From the NCBI RefSeq assembly GCF_049686335.1, contig NZ_JBAVHX010000035.1:62001-126000 (forward strand): a stretch of 64,000 bases of DNA, in the 5' to 3' direction. The notes beneath the pieces are model-generated. The model ran no database searches, was not told the origin of the DNA, and worked only from the letters and a program-made list of their open reading frames with translations. This DNA is from Buttiauxella sp049686335 (GTDB lineage Bacteria; Pseudomonadota; Gammaproteobacteria; Enterobacterales; Enterobacteriaceae). The translations under genes were made by a program, and so were the position numbers. Of this stretch, positions 1 through 9,052 are shown piece after piece (the first letter of the stretch is position 1; each line of letters starts with the position of its first letter).

Positions 1-115
1 TAATCACTATTACCGCAGCCATAAAACGATTAACCCGACCGGTATTATTTCCGTAGGACCCGCACAGGATTTAAATGAGCCACACGGTCGCGATGAGAGG
101 TTTAACAAAGGTTGA
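1..115 (+). CDS. yqjG: Glutathionyl-hydroquinone reductase, C-terminal end (partial)
   Basis: Only the last 37 codons are present, read in the frame beginning at base 2 and stopping with TGA at 113-115. The peptide contains HYYRSHKTINPTGIIS and a DLNEPHGRD motif, which I recognise as the conserved C-terminus of YqjG, a glutathione S-transferase-like enzyme that reduces glutathionyl-hydroquinones. In E. coli yqjG is the direct upstream neighbour of yhaH, and the same order here supports the call. The 5' part of the gene lies outside the window. Confidence 0.85.
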   Translation, partial: NHYYRSHKTINPTGIISVGPAQDLNEPHGRDERFNKG

Positions 116-220
116 TAAAATTCATCCCACTAAGATTTACGTAAAATCTATTCGTGGCTATTCTTGAAAATAGATCACTTAAAGATCAAGTGATTGATGA
201 CTACTCAAGGCAGGCTACAA

Positions 221-604
221 ATGGATTGGTATTTCAAAGTTTTAAGAAATTACGTTGGCTTTAGTGGGCGTGCTCGCCGCAAAGAATACTGGATGTTCAT
301 CCTTGTGAACCTTGTTCTGACCGGTGTATTAAGCATTCTGGACAAGATGTTAGGCCTACGGATCGCAGGGGATGAAGGTGCGCTCACGACGATTTACGGT
401 GTGCTGATCATCTTGCCGTACTGGGCTGTGCAGTTCCGGCGCTTGCACGACACCGATCGTTCGGCCTGGTGGCTTTTACTGCTGTTGATTCCCGTTGTGG
501 GCTGGCTGATTATTCTGGCGTTTAACTGCCAGAATGGGACACCTGGCCAGAACAAATACGGAAGTGATCCAAAAGAGATGGATACGCAGTTCGTTAGCGA
601 GTAG
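221..604 (+). CDS. yhaH: DUF805 inner-membrane protein YhaH
   Basis: A 127-residue protein with about three hydrophobic segments (roughly residues 24-45, 57-72 and 84-102). The DUF805 hallmark RRLHDTDRSAWW is at 73-84, followed by a GTPGQNKYG-type tail. It is near-colinear with E. coli YhaH. The frame is open upstream to a TTG at 194, but the ATG at 221 is chosen because it follows an AAGGCAGG ribosome-binding sequence at 208-215 and gives the family N-terminus MDWYFKVLRNYVGF. It is a predicted inner-membrane protein of unknown function. It follows yqjG as in E. coli and converges on yhaJ across a hairpin repeat. E. coli yhaI is not found downstream. Confidence 0.9.
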   Translation: MDWYFKVLRNYVGFSGRARRKEYWMFILVNLVLTGVLSILDKMLGLRIAGDEGALTTIYGVLIILPYWAVQFRRLHDTDRSAWWLLLLLIPVVGWLIILAFNCQNGTPGQNKYGSDPKEMDTQFVSE

Positions 605-611
605 GCCATTT

Positions 612-725
612 CCCCTCACCCTAACCCTCTCCCAAAGGAGAGGGAACTGTCCGGTTTTCTCGCTCACCTGTGGGAGCACCATCCCGGTTTTCTCCCTCTC
701 CTGTGGGAGAGGGCCGGGGTGAGGG
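612..725. repeat. Composite GC-rich hairpin repeat, copy 1 (yhaH/yhaJ)
   Basis: The outer arms are CCCTCACCCTAACCCTCTCC on the left and GGAGAGGGCCGGGGTGAGGG on the right, which form a long stem. Internal short hairpins (CTCTCC/GGAGAG type) are separated by a locus-specific spacer containing CCGGTTTTCTC. It lies between the convergent yhaH and yhaJ and could act as a bidirectional terminator. The same arms recur near 6988, 34198, 37424 and 62534. Confidence 0.85.
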
Positions 726-731
726 CATCTT

Positions 732-1622
732 TTATTTCAATAATTTCGGGATCTCTCGCAGACACCAGGCTTTTGCCTCGCCCATGCTATCGCGTCGCCA
801 CGCCATAATTATGTCAATTTCGTTGGTATATTCAGGGCTTACCACGCGTAAACGACCTTCGGCAATATCCTGCTCAACCAATGGGTAAGGCATCGTCGCC
901 ACCCCCAGCCCAGCTAACAGCGCCTGACGCTTATCTTCCATGGTACTGACTGTAAGCCGCGGCTGTTTCTCGAGTAAGCGCACCGTCAGCACCGGACGTT
1001 CACGTGCCGTATCCGCCACTGCAATTCCACGGTATTTCACGCGAGTCACTTCCGATAGCGGCTCCGGTTCGTTATGAATCGGGTGATCAGGTGCTGCGAC
1101 ATACACGCTCATTATTTTGTAGAGTTTGCGCGAATTGATTTCCGAGGACGAACGGAAGTGCAAATCCGGGGCGATGACAATATCAGCTTGCCCCTGCTCC
1201 AGGCGCTCCCAGGAACCGGCCAAAACTTCGGTTATAATCGACAACTGGGTATCGGCTTTAGCCGCAAGTTTTTCCACCAGGGGATACAACTTCGTCGCAG
1301 GGACCAGTGCTTCAGTTACGATAGTCAGATGCGTTTCCCAACCCCGAGCCAGCGCTTCGGCATCTGTCGTCAGTTTGTCAGCGGCTTCGAGCAAAATTCG
1401 CCCGCGTTCGAGCAACATGCGCCCGACATTAGTAAATTTAGTACGATGGCCAGAACGGTCAAACAACACCACATCCAGTTCTTCTTCAAGTTTCTGCATG
1501 GTGTAACTCAGTGCCGACGGCACACGCCCCAGCTCATCAGCAGCGGCAGCGAAACTTCCACGTCGATCAATTGCGTCCATGACCCGCAATGCTTCCAGCG
1601 TCAATGCTCTCTCTTTAGCCAT
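732..1622 (-). CDS. yhaJ: LysR-family transcriptional regulator YhaJ
   Basis: A 296-residue LysR-type regulator with an N-terminal winged helix-turn-helix (about 5-65, including SFAAAADELGRVPSALSYTM) and a C-terminal effector-binding domain (about 95-296). It is nearly identical along its length to E. coli YhaJ. In E. coli YhaJ binds dinitrotoluene-related aromatic compounds to activate yqjF and has been linked to virulence-gene control; that is family knowledge and is not shown here. It is divergent from yhaK, with a shared intergenic promoter region at 1623-1728. Length and start agree with the orthologue. Confidence 0.93.
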   Translation of the reverse strand: MAKERALTLEALRVMDAIDRRGSFAAAADELGRVPSALSYTMQKLEEELDVVLFDRSGHRTKFTNVGRMLLERGRILLEAADKLTTDAEALARGWETHLTIVTEALVPATKLYPLVEKLAAKADTQLSIITEVLAGSWERLEQGQADIVIAPDLHFRSSSEINSRKLYKIMSVYVAAPDHPIHNEPEPLSEVTRVKYRGIAVADTARERPVLTVRLLEKQPRLTVSTMEDKRQALLAGLGVATMPYPLVEQDIAEGRLRVVSPEYTNEIDIIMAWRRDSMGEAKAWCLREIPKLLK

Positions 1623-1728
1623 CGGGTTCTCATTCAGGAAATTTGAACATACCCAGCAGATTAACTGGCTAACAATGCAGCGTCCAGAGTTTTACCATGG
1701 GGACAGTGTAAAAAGAGGTCAAGAAATT

Positions 1729-2430
1729 ATGATTACGCCAAGAACTGCCAAACAATGCGGAAAAGCGGACTATGGATGGCTCCAGGCACGCTATACGTTT
1801 TCTTTCGGTCACTATTTCGATCCGAAATTGCTGGGCTATGCTTCGTTGCGCGTACTCAACCAGGAAGTGTTAGCGCCGGGCGCTTCATTCCAGCCGCGTA
1901 CCTATCCAAAGGTCGATATTCTTAATTTGATTCTGGAAGGCGAAGCGGAATACCGCGACAGCGAAGGTAACCATGTTCAGGCTAAAGCGGGTGAAGCGCT
2001 GCTGCTTTCTACTCAGACAGGGCTTAGCTATAGCGAGCACAATCTCAGTAAAGAAAATTCACTGACTCGCATGCAGCTGTGGCTCGATGCCTGTCCGGAA
2101 CGTGAAAATCCACTGGTGCAAAAACTCGCCCTGGCAAATCAGCCACAGCAATTACTGGCCTCGCCTGATGGCAGCCAGGGTAGCCTGCAATTGCGCCAGC
2201 AAGTGTGGATCCACCAGATTGAACTTGAGAAAGGCCAGCAGCTAAGTTTCCAGTTACATGGTCCGCGCGCCTATTTGCAGTCCATTCACGGCACGGTTCA
2301 TGCAGTCACTTCTGCCGAGGAAAAAGAAGGGCTTACCTGTGGGGACGGCGCTTTTATCCGTGACGAAGCTAACATTACGCTGGTTGCGGATACCCCATTG
2401 CGTGCATTACTGATAGATTTACCGGTCTGA
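1729..2430 (+). CDS. yhaK: Pirin-family bicupin YhaK
   Basis: A 233-residue cytosolic pirin-like protein made of two cupin barrels; the N-terminal barrel carries PRTYPKVDILNLILEGE. The frame is open back to 1579, but that stretch overlaps the yhaJ N-terminus. ATG 1729 is preceded by AGAGGT at 1714-1719 and gives MITPRTAKQCGKADYGWLQ, exactly as in E. coli YhaK, which is also 233 residues. E. coli YhaK has been proposed as a redox or reactive-oxygen-responsive protein; its catalytic role is uncertain. It is followed closely by yhaL, with which it may be co-transcribed. Confidence 0.92.
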   Translation: MITPRTAKQCGKADYGWLQARYTFSFGHYFDPKLLGYASLRVLNQEVLAPGASFQPRTYPKVDILNLILEGEAEYRDSEGNHVQAKAGEALLLSTQTGLSYSEHNLSKENSLTRMQLWLDACPERENPLVQKLALANQPQQLLASPDGSQGSLQLRQQVWIHQIELEKGQQLSFQLHGPRAYLQSIHGTVHAVTSAEEKEGLTCGDGAFIRDEANITLVADTPLRALLIDLPV

Positions 2431-2463
2431 CCAGTGCCAAAGTTAGACTGCAAGGAGTTATCA

Positions 2464-2646
2464 GTGAGCAAAAAACTGGCTACCCGGAAGAGTACAAAAA
2501 AAGCAGTTTCATCACCTGTGGCAGCGGCTGCCATTATCACGGCAACCGCTGAATCCGAACTTAGCTACGACCAGATGTTGAACGAGCTGGAAGCGATTGT
2601 TATCGAAGCGGATGTCAGACTGGCCGAAGAAGAAGCCAGTCTGTAG
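2464..2646 (+). CDS. yhaL: Small acidic protein YhaL
   Basis: A 60-residue protein with a basic N-terminus, an Ala-rich middle and an acidic C-terminal helix (SYDQMLNELEAIVIEADVRL) that matches E. coli YhaL, usually 54 residues. The frame is open from 2434, but GTG 2464 is the better start. It is preceded by AAGGAG at 2452-2457 with 6-nt spacing, and it begins MSKKLA as in E. coli. Function is unknown. It follows yhaK by 33 nt and converges on cyuA. Confidence 0.82.
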   Translation: MSKKLATRKSTKKAVSSPVAAAAIITATAESELSYDQMLNELEAIVIEADVRLAEEEASL

Positions 2647-2657
2647 CATCCATTTTA

Positions 2658-3965
2658 TCAGGCGACTTTACTGGCCATAATCTCAATGATCTGACGATCT
2701 GTGTGCTGCATCGACTGGCTTGCCAGCGCACACAGATTGCGGATCGACTGCTCCACATCATGCGCCACAATCCCTTCATTGCCCGTGACAGAAGTATTGT
2801 CCAGCGCCATCAGAACCGCTTTCCAGGCCGAAGCGGCGCTGGTCGACACTTTCATGGCACAACTATTTGATGCGCCATCGCAAATCATGCCGCTGACATC
2901 GCCGATCATGTTGCTTATGGCCATTGAGATGCTGCGATAACTTCCGTCAATCAACCAGGTTATCCCTGCCGCCGCCCCCATCGCCGCCGTAGTTGCCGCG
3001 CACAATGCTGACAACGAAGGTAGCTGATGGTGAATGTAGATGGCTGTCAGATGGGAAAGCATCAACGCACGTGCCAACCGCTCGCTATCGCAACCCAGGT
3101 GCTCCGCCACCACGACAACCGGCATCGTCGCAGTAATCCCCTGATTACCCGAACCTGAGTTACTCATGGCCGGGAGACAAGCGCCGCCCATGCGTGCATC
3201 AGATGCCGCTGCGGTGCGGATCATAATGTCAGTTAACAGATCCTTAGCCATTAAGCCGCGATCCCGCTGGCGCTGGAGGGTCGAACCAATATGCAAACCA
3301 TATTGCGCCCGCAACCCTTCACGCGACAGTTCACCGTTGAGCAATGCCGCATCAAGGATAAAACCAATATCTTCGAAGGGAACGGCCTGGGTAAATTCGA
3401 CAATCTGCTCGAGGGTAAATCGCTCCATATGGCACGCCTGCTCGTTTTCAGCAGGATACGCCTCCCCTTTCGCATCGAACAACACCACGCCGTCCTTTTC
3501 GATACGGCTCACTCTGGTGTGAGCACCAGAAATTACCACACTGGCGGACTCATCTGCGGTGTAGACCGTGACGTGGGTAAAGAGGATTTCGTCACAAGGT
3601 TCCTGAATCGTTACCTTCACTTTGCCACTGGCCAGCAGCAGTTTCCCGGCGGCAATCGCCTCTACCGGCGCGCCTTTGAGAACTTCTAAACCGGCATGAG
3701 GGTCGCCGCCCAATGCGCCCACCGCAGCAGCAATCGGCAACCCCACCATTCCTGTGCCTGGGACGGTAACGCCCATACCATTTTTCATCAGATTTGGTGA
3801 AACTCTGGCCTCAATTCGTGTCACTCTCCCAGCCAAATGCGAGGCTGCCAGTGCGCTTGCCAACGCCAGTGAAACGGGTTCAGTGCACCCCACCGCTGGC
3901 TTCACATTTTGTTTTACAGCGCGGATTAGCTCAGCCCACGCTGGGTTCATTTCTGAATTTGCCAT
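2658..3965 (-). CDS. cyuA: L-cysteine desulfidase CyuA (YhaM)
   Basis: A 435-residue UPF0597/serine-dehydratase-alpha-like protein. Motifs match CyuA: VGCTEPVSLALA at the N-terminus, SPNLMKNGMGVTVPGTGMVGLP, the SNSGSGNQGI loop and GDVSGMICDGASNSCAMK near the C-terminus. The conserved cysteines suit an oxygen-sensitive Fe-S enzyme. In E. coli CyuA breaks L-cysteine to pyruvate, sulfide and ammonia in the cytoplasm, mainly anaerobically. It lies 44 nt downstream of cyuP on the same strand, the usual cyuPA operon. No change to conserved residues was noticed. Confidence 0.92.
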   Translation of the reverse strand: MANSEMNPAWAELIRAVKQNVKPAVGCTEPVSLALASALAASHLAGRVTRIEARVSPNLMKNGMGVTVPGTGMVGLPIAAAVGALGGDPHAGLEVLKGAPVEAIAAGKLLLASGKVKVTIQEPCDEILFTHVTVYTADESASVVISGAHTRVSRIEKDGVVLFDAKGEAYPAENEQACHMERFTLEQIVEFTQAVPFEDIGFILDAALLNGELSREGLRAQYGLHIGSTLQRQRDRGLMAKDLLTDIMIRTAAASDARMGGACLPAMSNSGSGNQGITATMPVVVVAEHLGCDSERLARALMLSHLTAIYIHHQLPSLSALCAATTAAMGAAAGITWLIDGSYRSISMAISNMIGDVSGMICDGASNSCAMKVSTSAASAWKAVLMALDNTSVTGNEGIVAHDVEQSIRNLCALASQSMQHTDRQIIEIMASKVA

Positions 3966-4009
3966 TTTTTAACCTTAATACTGAGAACGACAATACCAAC
4001 ACCTGCTTA

Positions 4010-5332
4010 TCAGGAGAAAGCGAGGAATGGAGAAATACACAGCAGCAATCCGGTAATAATGATAATCACCAGCGAAGTGCCTTTATATTTATGCAGTGCA
4101 GGAACTTTATAAACTAACCAGGCCGGAATTAAACAACCGACCATGCCAAATATTGGGCTACAAATTGAGGTAAAGCTTAAGACGGGCGCATTAAGAACAA
4201 TCGCACTCCATGCCAGTAAAATGGCGAACACCATAATTCCGCGTTGCACCCATTTTTGGTTTATTTTTTCTTCTGGCATTCTCCGGCGCAAAATATTAAC
4301 CACGATACCTTGTGTCGCTTCGCGGAAACCCAGATAAACACCAAAGAAGGCGGTCATTACCGCAAAGATATTTAGCATGACGCTAACGACGGTCACCCAT
4401 GCACCCGAAGCGCCATCAATAAACTGGGCGGCAATAGCCAGAGCAGAAATATTTTGCTCATAGGCTTTTACTGCTTCGTCATGACCCATTGCAAGCGTAA
4501 AGGACACGGCATAAAAGAACACGGTGACGAAAAGGATACCAAAGGCAATATTCATGGCGCGCAGCGCTTTAAAGCGTGCCACTTCCCGGGATTTTTCCTT
4601 AGAGCGATACGAAATCACCATCGGGCTCAGTGTTTGAATAAACAGAATAGAGGTCAGCGTAAATGGCAAAGTAATGATGGCGTTCTTAATCAGCAGCCCC
4701 ATTGGCGGCAGCGCGCCAGTGTTATACAGGAGCCACATGCCAATCATTGATACCCCAAGTGCCGCAACCACCAACAGCTTTGCCAACACCATGAAACTCG
4801 AGACTTTAAATAAAAGCTGCTCACCTCGCGAAGAGATAGCGACCAGGATGCAAATCAGTGCCAGGCCATAGAAGGGATTATCTGATAACAGCCCTTCAGT
4901 CACGCCAAAGGTATGTAAATAAGAGGCGCTATCATTAGTGATGGCCGTGGAATAAACAAACATCCAGATGACCAGCATAATAAAATAGAGCGCACCTAAT
5001 AATATGCCCCAGTTTTTACCCAAATAACCGCTAATCACACTCGGATAATCTTTGCACTCTGGTGATTCGGCAAGCGTATTAATAAACAGGCGCTGAAACA
5101 GATACATTGCCGGATATCCCACTACCGATGAGAGCAGGAATACCCACAATCCCATTAATCCGACCTGAACGGGTAAAAAGACTATTCCCGCTCCAATCGC
5201 CATCCCGATACTCATAATTACCCAGCCGACATCAGTGCTGTCGAATTTTGTCGCTGCTTTCCATTCACTTTCTGTCATTCCAGCCCGACCGGATGCTGGA
5301 ATATTAACCGCAGTAATGCTTCCCGTTTCCAT
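4010..5332 (-). CDS. cyuP: Cysteine/serine transporter CyuP (YhaO)
   Basis: A 440-residue HAAAP-family amino-acid permease with about eleven hydrophobic segments. It contains the family stretch GWVIMSIGMAIGAGIVFLPVQ at about 35-55 and is colinear with E. coli YhaO/CyuP. It is predicted to import cysteine (and serine) by ion symport across the inner membrane to feed CyuA. It is the first gene of cyuPA. The start is MET-GSITAV at 5332. In E. coli the operon is activated by the Lrp-family regulator CyuR, encoded elsewhere; that gene is not in this window. Confidence 0.92.
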   Translation of the reverse strand: METGSITAVNIPASGRAGMTESEWKAATKFDSTDVGWVIMSIGMAIGAGIVFLPVQVGLMGLWVFLLSSVVGYPAMYLFQRLFINTLAESPECKDYPSVISGYLGKNWGILLGALYFIMLVIWMFVYSTAITNDSASYLHTFGVTEGLLSDNPFYGLALICILVAISSRGEQLLFKVSSFMVLAKLLVVAALGVSMIGMWLLYNTGALPPMGLLIKNAIITLPFTLTSILFIQTLSPMVISYRSKEKSREVARFKALRAMNIAFGILFVTVFFYAVSFTLAMGHDEAVKAYEQNISALAIAAQFIDGASGAWVTVVSVMLNIFAVMTAFFGVYLGFREATQGIVVNILRRRMPEEKINQKWVQRGIMVFAILLAWSAIVLNAPVLSFTSICSPIFGMVGCLIPAWLVYKVPALHKYKGTSLVIIIITGLLLCISPFLAFS

Positions 5333-5841
5333 AAAGTGCTCGCTTGTAAGTGTAGGTTTTAATTGTGATGAATAAATACAGAGTGATGACCCGATATTCT
5401 AATGACTGAAATTATTGTTCTGGACGAGTAATCGGGATTCGAAAAGGATAGCGCGAGCAACGGAGAAAAAATTTGCTACTCCACGAGGGCAAGCCAGGCA
5501 AAAGAGTAGATTTTTCTCCATTTAGAGAAAAATGTTCAGGTTTCACTAAGCGTTTCGTTGATTTAGTAGAAAAGAGTTATTGGAAAGCAGCAGCCAAAGA
5601 TCTAACCAATTGTTTTTAATTGATTTTCAATAAACCATTCTCTTTGAGAGGGCTTACTCATTCCAGGACTCTGTGAGCTGGCGCAACTCCTGAGGTTAAT
5701 GCGATGTGACAATACGGCGACCAGAACTTGATACACTTCACGCCAGGGCGGCGCATCAGAATTAATCTCTGTTTATTGTATCAATAACGTTAAGGTTTAG
5801 ATTTTTTCTCTGGTATGTAGCTATCTGGTTACAGCAAATTA
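5333..5841. promoter_or_regulatory. 509-bp intergenic region upstream of cyuPA
   Basis: No supported gene was found here. The stretch holds a perfect inverted repeat, TTTTTCTC-CATTTA-GAGAAAAA, at 5511-5532, about 180-200 bp upstream of the cyuP start. It is otherwise AT-rich sequence that should include the cyuPA promoter on the minus strand and the 3' end of the ATPase transcript. In E. coli the neighbouring region belongs to the tdc operon, of which I see no remnant. Confidence 0.5.
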
Positions 5842-6939
5842 TCAGGAAAGGCGGTTAACACGCGTTTCTCCGTTTTCAATCGACAGCTGATAGAGCGTAA
5901 ACGGCGTATGTTTTTCGATAAGTGTCGCCAGTTCAGGTGAATGGCTGGTGAGCCAGATTTGCGTGTAACGACTCGCTTCGGCAATCAGGCGTGCCAGCGC
6001 AGGCAGCATCTGCGGATGAAGGCTATTTTCTGGCTCATTCAGAGCAATAAAACGTGGGGGACGTGGACTGAGCAATGCCACGGTCAGGCAGAGAAATCGC
6101 AATGTGCCGTCAGAAAACTCAGCTGACTCCAGCGGGCGATTGATCCCCTGTCGATGCATCATCATCTGGAAGCGCCCGTTACTGTTATCACAGAAAAACG
6201 TGCATTCAGGGAAAGCTTCATCCAGCACCGCAAACATTAATTCGCTATCACCAATTTCAACGATGGTCTGGAAAGCGGCGGCCAGATTCAAACCGTCACC
6301 CGCCAGCACTGGAGAGCGATACCCGACTTGCGGCAAACGCAGTCCGGCTCCCCTGGAGATATCGAATTCATGATAGAAACGCCAGTTACGCAGGATTTCA
6401 CGTGCGCTGGAAACTTCAGGATAAAGGTGCGGTTCACCTAACTGGCCGAACAACGATTCGTTTTCGTAAAGGGTCGCGGCATGCGTCACTTTCTCGCCAT
6501 TCACGTCGTTGAGGAAAACCGCCTGGTTGCGCCGATGCATAATTGACGAGGAAGGACGACGGCGAAAACCGCTTAACCAGATTTGTTCTTCTTTCACGAT
6601 AGGGTCGAGATCGAACATGGTGGGATAAGGCAGTTTATCGGGGAAACCGATTTGTAATTCATACTCAAAATCGTCGGTATCGACCGCGAGCGTCATGCGG
6701 CGCGGCGCACTGGCATACCCTTTGGCGCGATCGCCCGCCCACATCACTTTCTGGATCCCGCCTTCATCCGATAACCAATGGGATAGCTGCCCCATCGCGG
6801 CACCGTGGATCAAATGAATAGCTTTATAGATGTTGGATTTACCGCAGCCATTCGGCCCGATAACCACATTCAGCCGTTCGAGGTCGATGGAGAGTTTGCG
6901 CACCGAGCGGTAGTTGTCGATATACAGTGATTTGATCAT
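5842..6939 (-). CDS. Orphan AAA/SMC-like ATPase (RecF/COG4637-like)
   Basis: A 365-residue predicted ATPase. Walker A is GPNGCGKS at 28-35, an ABC-like signature is SDGTLRF at about 269-275, Walker B is FIALNEPENSLHP at 297-309 (Asn-Glu in place of Asp-Glu, as I recall for this family), and the switch histidine is in TSHSPE at 331-336. The region between Walker A and the signature is short, so this is not a long coiled-coil SMC. No TOPRIM domain (as in OLD nucleases) and no nuclease partner are visible. It is a single gene without an operon partner. A role in DNA repair or phage defence is possible by family analogy but unproven. Confidence 0.75.
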   Translation of the reverse strand: MIKSLYIDNYRSVRKLSIDLERLNVVIGPNGCGKSNIYKAIHLIHGAAMGQLSHWLSDEGGIQKVMWAGDRAKGYASAPRRMTLAVDTDDFEYELQIGFPDKLPYPTMFDLDPIVKEEQIWLSGFRRRPSSSIMHRRNQAVFLNDVNGEKVTHAATLYENESLFGQLGEPHLYPEVSSAREILRNWRFYHEFDISRGAGLRLPQVGYRSPVLAGDGLNLAAAFQTIVEIGDSELMFAVLDEAFPECTFFCDNSNGRFQMMMHRQGINRPLESAEFSDGTLRFLCLTVALLSPRPPRFIALNEPENSLHPQMLPALARLIAEASRYTQIWLTSHSPELATLIEKHTPFTLYQLSIENGETRVNRLS

Positions 6940-6987
6940 GGCGGTGCGGTCCGGCTGAGAATGGGTATCTATTATGGCAATTGTTTG

Positions 6988-7317
6988 CCCTCACCCCAAC
7001 CCTCTCCCCCAGGAGAGGGAGAAAAACGCGTTCCATCATTCGTTCCCCCTGAGGAAGAGGGAGTTTAGCTACTGCTCACTGTTCCAATCCCCTCTCCCTC
7101 AGGAGAGGGAGTTTAGCTACTGCTCACTGCTCCAATTCCCTCTCCCTCAGGGAGAGGGAGTTTAGCTACTGCTCACTGCTCCAATCCCCTCTCCCTCAGG
7201 GAGAGGGAGTTTAGCTACTTCTCACTGCTCCAATCCCCTCTCCCTGAGGGAGAGGGAGTTTAGCTACTGCTCACTGGTCCAATCCCCTCTCCCTCAGGGA
7301 GAGGGCCAGGGTGAGGG
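6988..7317. repeat. Composite GC-rich hairpin repeat, copy 2, with 49-bp tandem array
   Basis: The outer arms are CCCTCACCCCAACCCTCTCC and GAGAGGGCCAGGGTGAGGG. The interior is a tandem array with a period of 48-49 bp: the hairpin core CCTCTCCCTCAGGGAGAGGG starts at about 7091, 7139, 7188, 7237 and 7286. Each core is followed by a spacer reading AGTTTAGCTACTGCTCACTG with single-base changes. More diverged units lie at 7000-7090. It sits between the ATPase gene start and the rnpB terminator. The locus-specific spacer is repeated, unlike a CRISPR, where spacers differ. Confidence 0.88.
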
Positions 7318-7328
7318 TTGTTTTAAAC

Positions 7329-7366
7329 AAAACGCCCCGCACAATTTGCACTGTGCGGGGCGTTTC
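7329..7366 (-). terminator. Rho-independent terminator of rnpB
   Basis: A strong GC stem (ACGCCCCGCACA pairing with TGTGCGGGGCGT) is followed on the minus strand by a T-rich run (GTTTTGTTT). It lies directly 3' of the RNase P RNA. Confidence 0.88.
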
Positions 7367-7373
7367 GTTGAAT

Positions 7374-7752
<379 letters not shown>

Positions 7753-7759
7753 GGCGCGG

Positions 7760-7788
7760 ATTATAGAGGGTTTGCCCCTCCATGTCAC
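7760..7788 (-). promoter_or_regulatory. Sigma-70 promoter of rnpB
   Basis: On the minus strand GTGACA (7788-7783), a 17-nt spacer and a perfect TATAAT (7765-7760) precede the RNA 5' end at 7752. The discriminator is GC-rich (CCGCGCC), a feature linked to stringent control of stable RNA promoters. Confidence 0.85.
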
Positions 7789-7793
7789 CAGGC

Positions 7794-8939
7794 TTAATGA
7801 GTGATGTTCATCCCGATTGCGACCGTTGCTGCAATATTGCGCGAGGCACGATAAATATTGTCGAAGGCATTTTTCAGCGCATCTTCCAGCGTACCAATAC
7901 TCGTCAACACACTAAACACCGAGTCGATACCGTATTGATGAACAACCGCCACATCGGTGGTCAGCGAGCCCGCAATGCCAATCACCGGTTTGCGATACTT
8001 TTTCGCCACGGCCGCCACACCGACCGGAACTTTGCCGCGAATACTCTGGCTGTCCATGCGCCCTTCGCCTGTCACTACCAGCGAGCAATCGTGGATATGC
8101 TCTTCAAGATGCAAAGCTTCCGTCACAATCTCGACGCCACTGCGTAATTCCGCACCGAGAAACGCCATTAATGCCGCGCCCATACCACCAGCCGCACCGG
8201 CACCTGCTGCGTTTTTCACATCGATGTTTAAGTCTTTTTTAATCACATTGGCAAAATGAGCCAGGTTCGCGTCGAGCTCGACAATCATCGCTTCATCGGC
8301 GCCTTTTTGCGGCCCGAATATGCGTGATGCGCCGTTGTCGCCAATTAATGGGTTAGTCACATCACAGGCAACATTTATCACGCAATCTGCCAGGCGGCTG
8401 TCCAGATTCGAAATATCAATGCTATTCAGGCTCATTAAACTGCCGCCGCCATGGCTAATCTGTTTGCCCATCGCGTCATGCAGTTTTGCACCCAGCGCTT
8501 GCACCATGCCCGCGCCACCGTCGTTGGTTGCACTGCCGCCGATGCCAATAATAATGTTGCGTGCACCGTTATCCAGAGCCCGTAAAATCAGCTCACCCGT
8601 ACCGTGCGAGGTGGTAATCAATGGGTTGCGATTTTCGATGGAGACCAGCGCCAGACCACTGGCTTCGGCCATTTCGATAAACGCGGTTTGACCATCACCG
8701 GACATACCCCAGCATGCCGTCACCGGCTCGCCCAATGGACCTGTGACCCTGGTGGTGATTTTCTTGCCCTGCGTGGCACTGATCATGGCATCGACCGTAC
8801 CTTCCCCGCCATCTGCAACCGGGACCGATACATATTCCGCATCAGGAAATATTTCGCGGAAGCCTTTTTCAATGGCTTTAGCCACATCAACGGCGCTGAG
8901 GCTTTCTTTATAAGAGTCGGGTGCGATTACGATTTTCAT
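7794..8939 (-). CDS. garK: Glycerate 2-kinase GarK
   Basis: A 381-residue glycerate kinase, the same length as E. coli GarK. It starts MKIVIAPDSYKESLSAVDVA and carries the family segments VADGGEGTVDA, GIGGSATNDGGAGM and GEGRMDSQS. It phosphorylates D-glycerate to 2-phosphoglycerate, the last step of galactarate/glucarate catabolism. It is the last gene of garPLRK, separated from garR by 113 bp that include a REP pair. Its 3' end lies next to the rnpB promoter. Confidence 0.95.
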   Translation of the reverse strand: MKIVIAPDSYKESLSAVDVAKAIEKGFREIFPDAEYVSVPVADGGEGTVDAMISATQGKKITTRVTGPLGEPVTACWGMSGDGQTAFIEMAEASGLALVSIENRNPLITTSHGTGELILRALDNGARNIIIGIGGSATNDGGAGMVQALGAKLHDAMGKQISHGGGSLMSLNSIDISNLDSRLADCVINVACDVTNPLIGDNGASRIFGPQKGADEAMIVELDANLAHFANVIKKDLNIDVKNAAGAGAAGGMGAALMAFLGAELRSGVEIVTEALHLEEHIHDCSLVVTGEGRMDSQSIRGKVPVGVAAVAKKYRKPVIGIAGSLTTDVAVVHQYGIDSVFSVLTSIGTLEDALKNAFDNIYRASRNIAATVAIGMNITH

Positions 8940-8976
8940 AATGTGTCCATGCCTGATCTACCGCTTACTTGCAGGT

Positions 8977-9048
8977 TTTGTAGGGTGGATAAGCGCAAGC
9001 GTCATCCACCAATTATTAGCGGGGGCGCACGGCTTGCCCGCCCTACGA
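8977..9048. repeat. REP pair (BIME) between garR and garK
   Basis: TGTAGGGTGGATAAGCGC followed by AAGCGTCATCCACC forms an imperfect palindrome. A second unit with the pattern GCGGGGGCGCACGG..GCCCGCCCTAC follows it. The unit resembles REP elements of enteric bacteria and recurs near 14086, 16741, 40606 and 51953. Confidence 0.8.
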
Positions 9049-9052
9049 TTGA

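Noticed and set aside
6988..7317. Possible CRISPR array
   Set aside because: The spacers between the hairpin repeats are themselves nearly identical, unit length varies among loci, and no cas genes are present.
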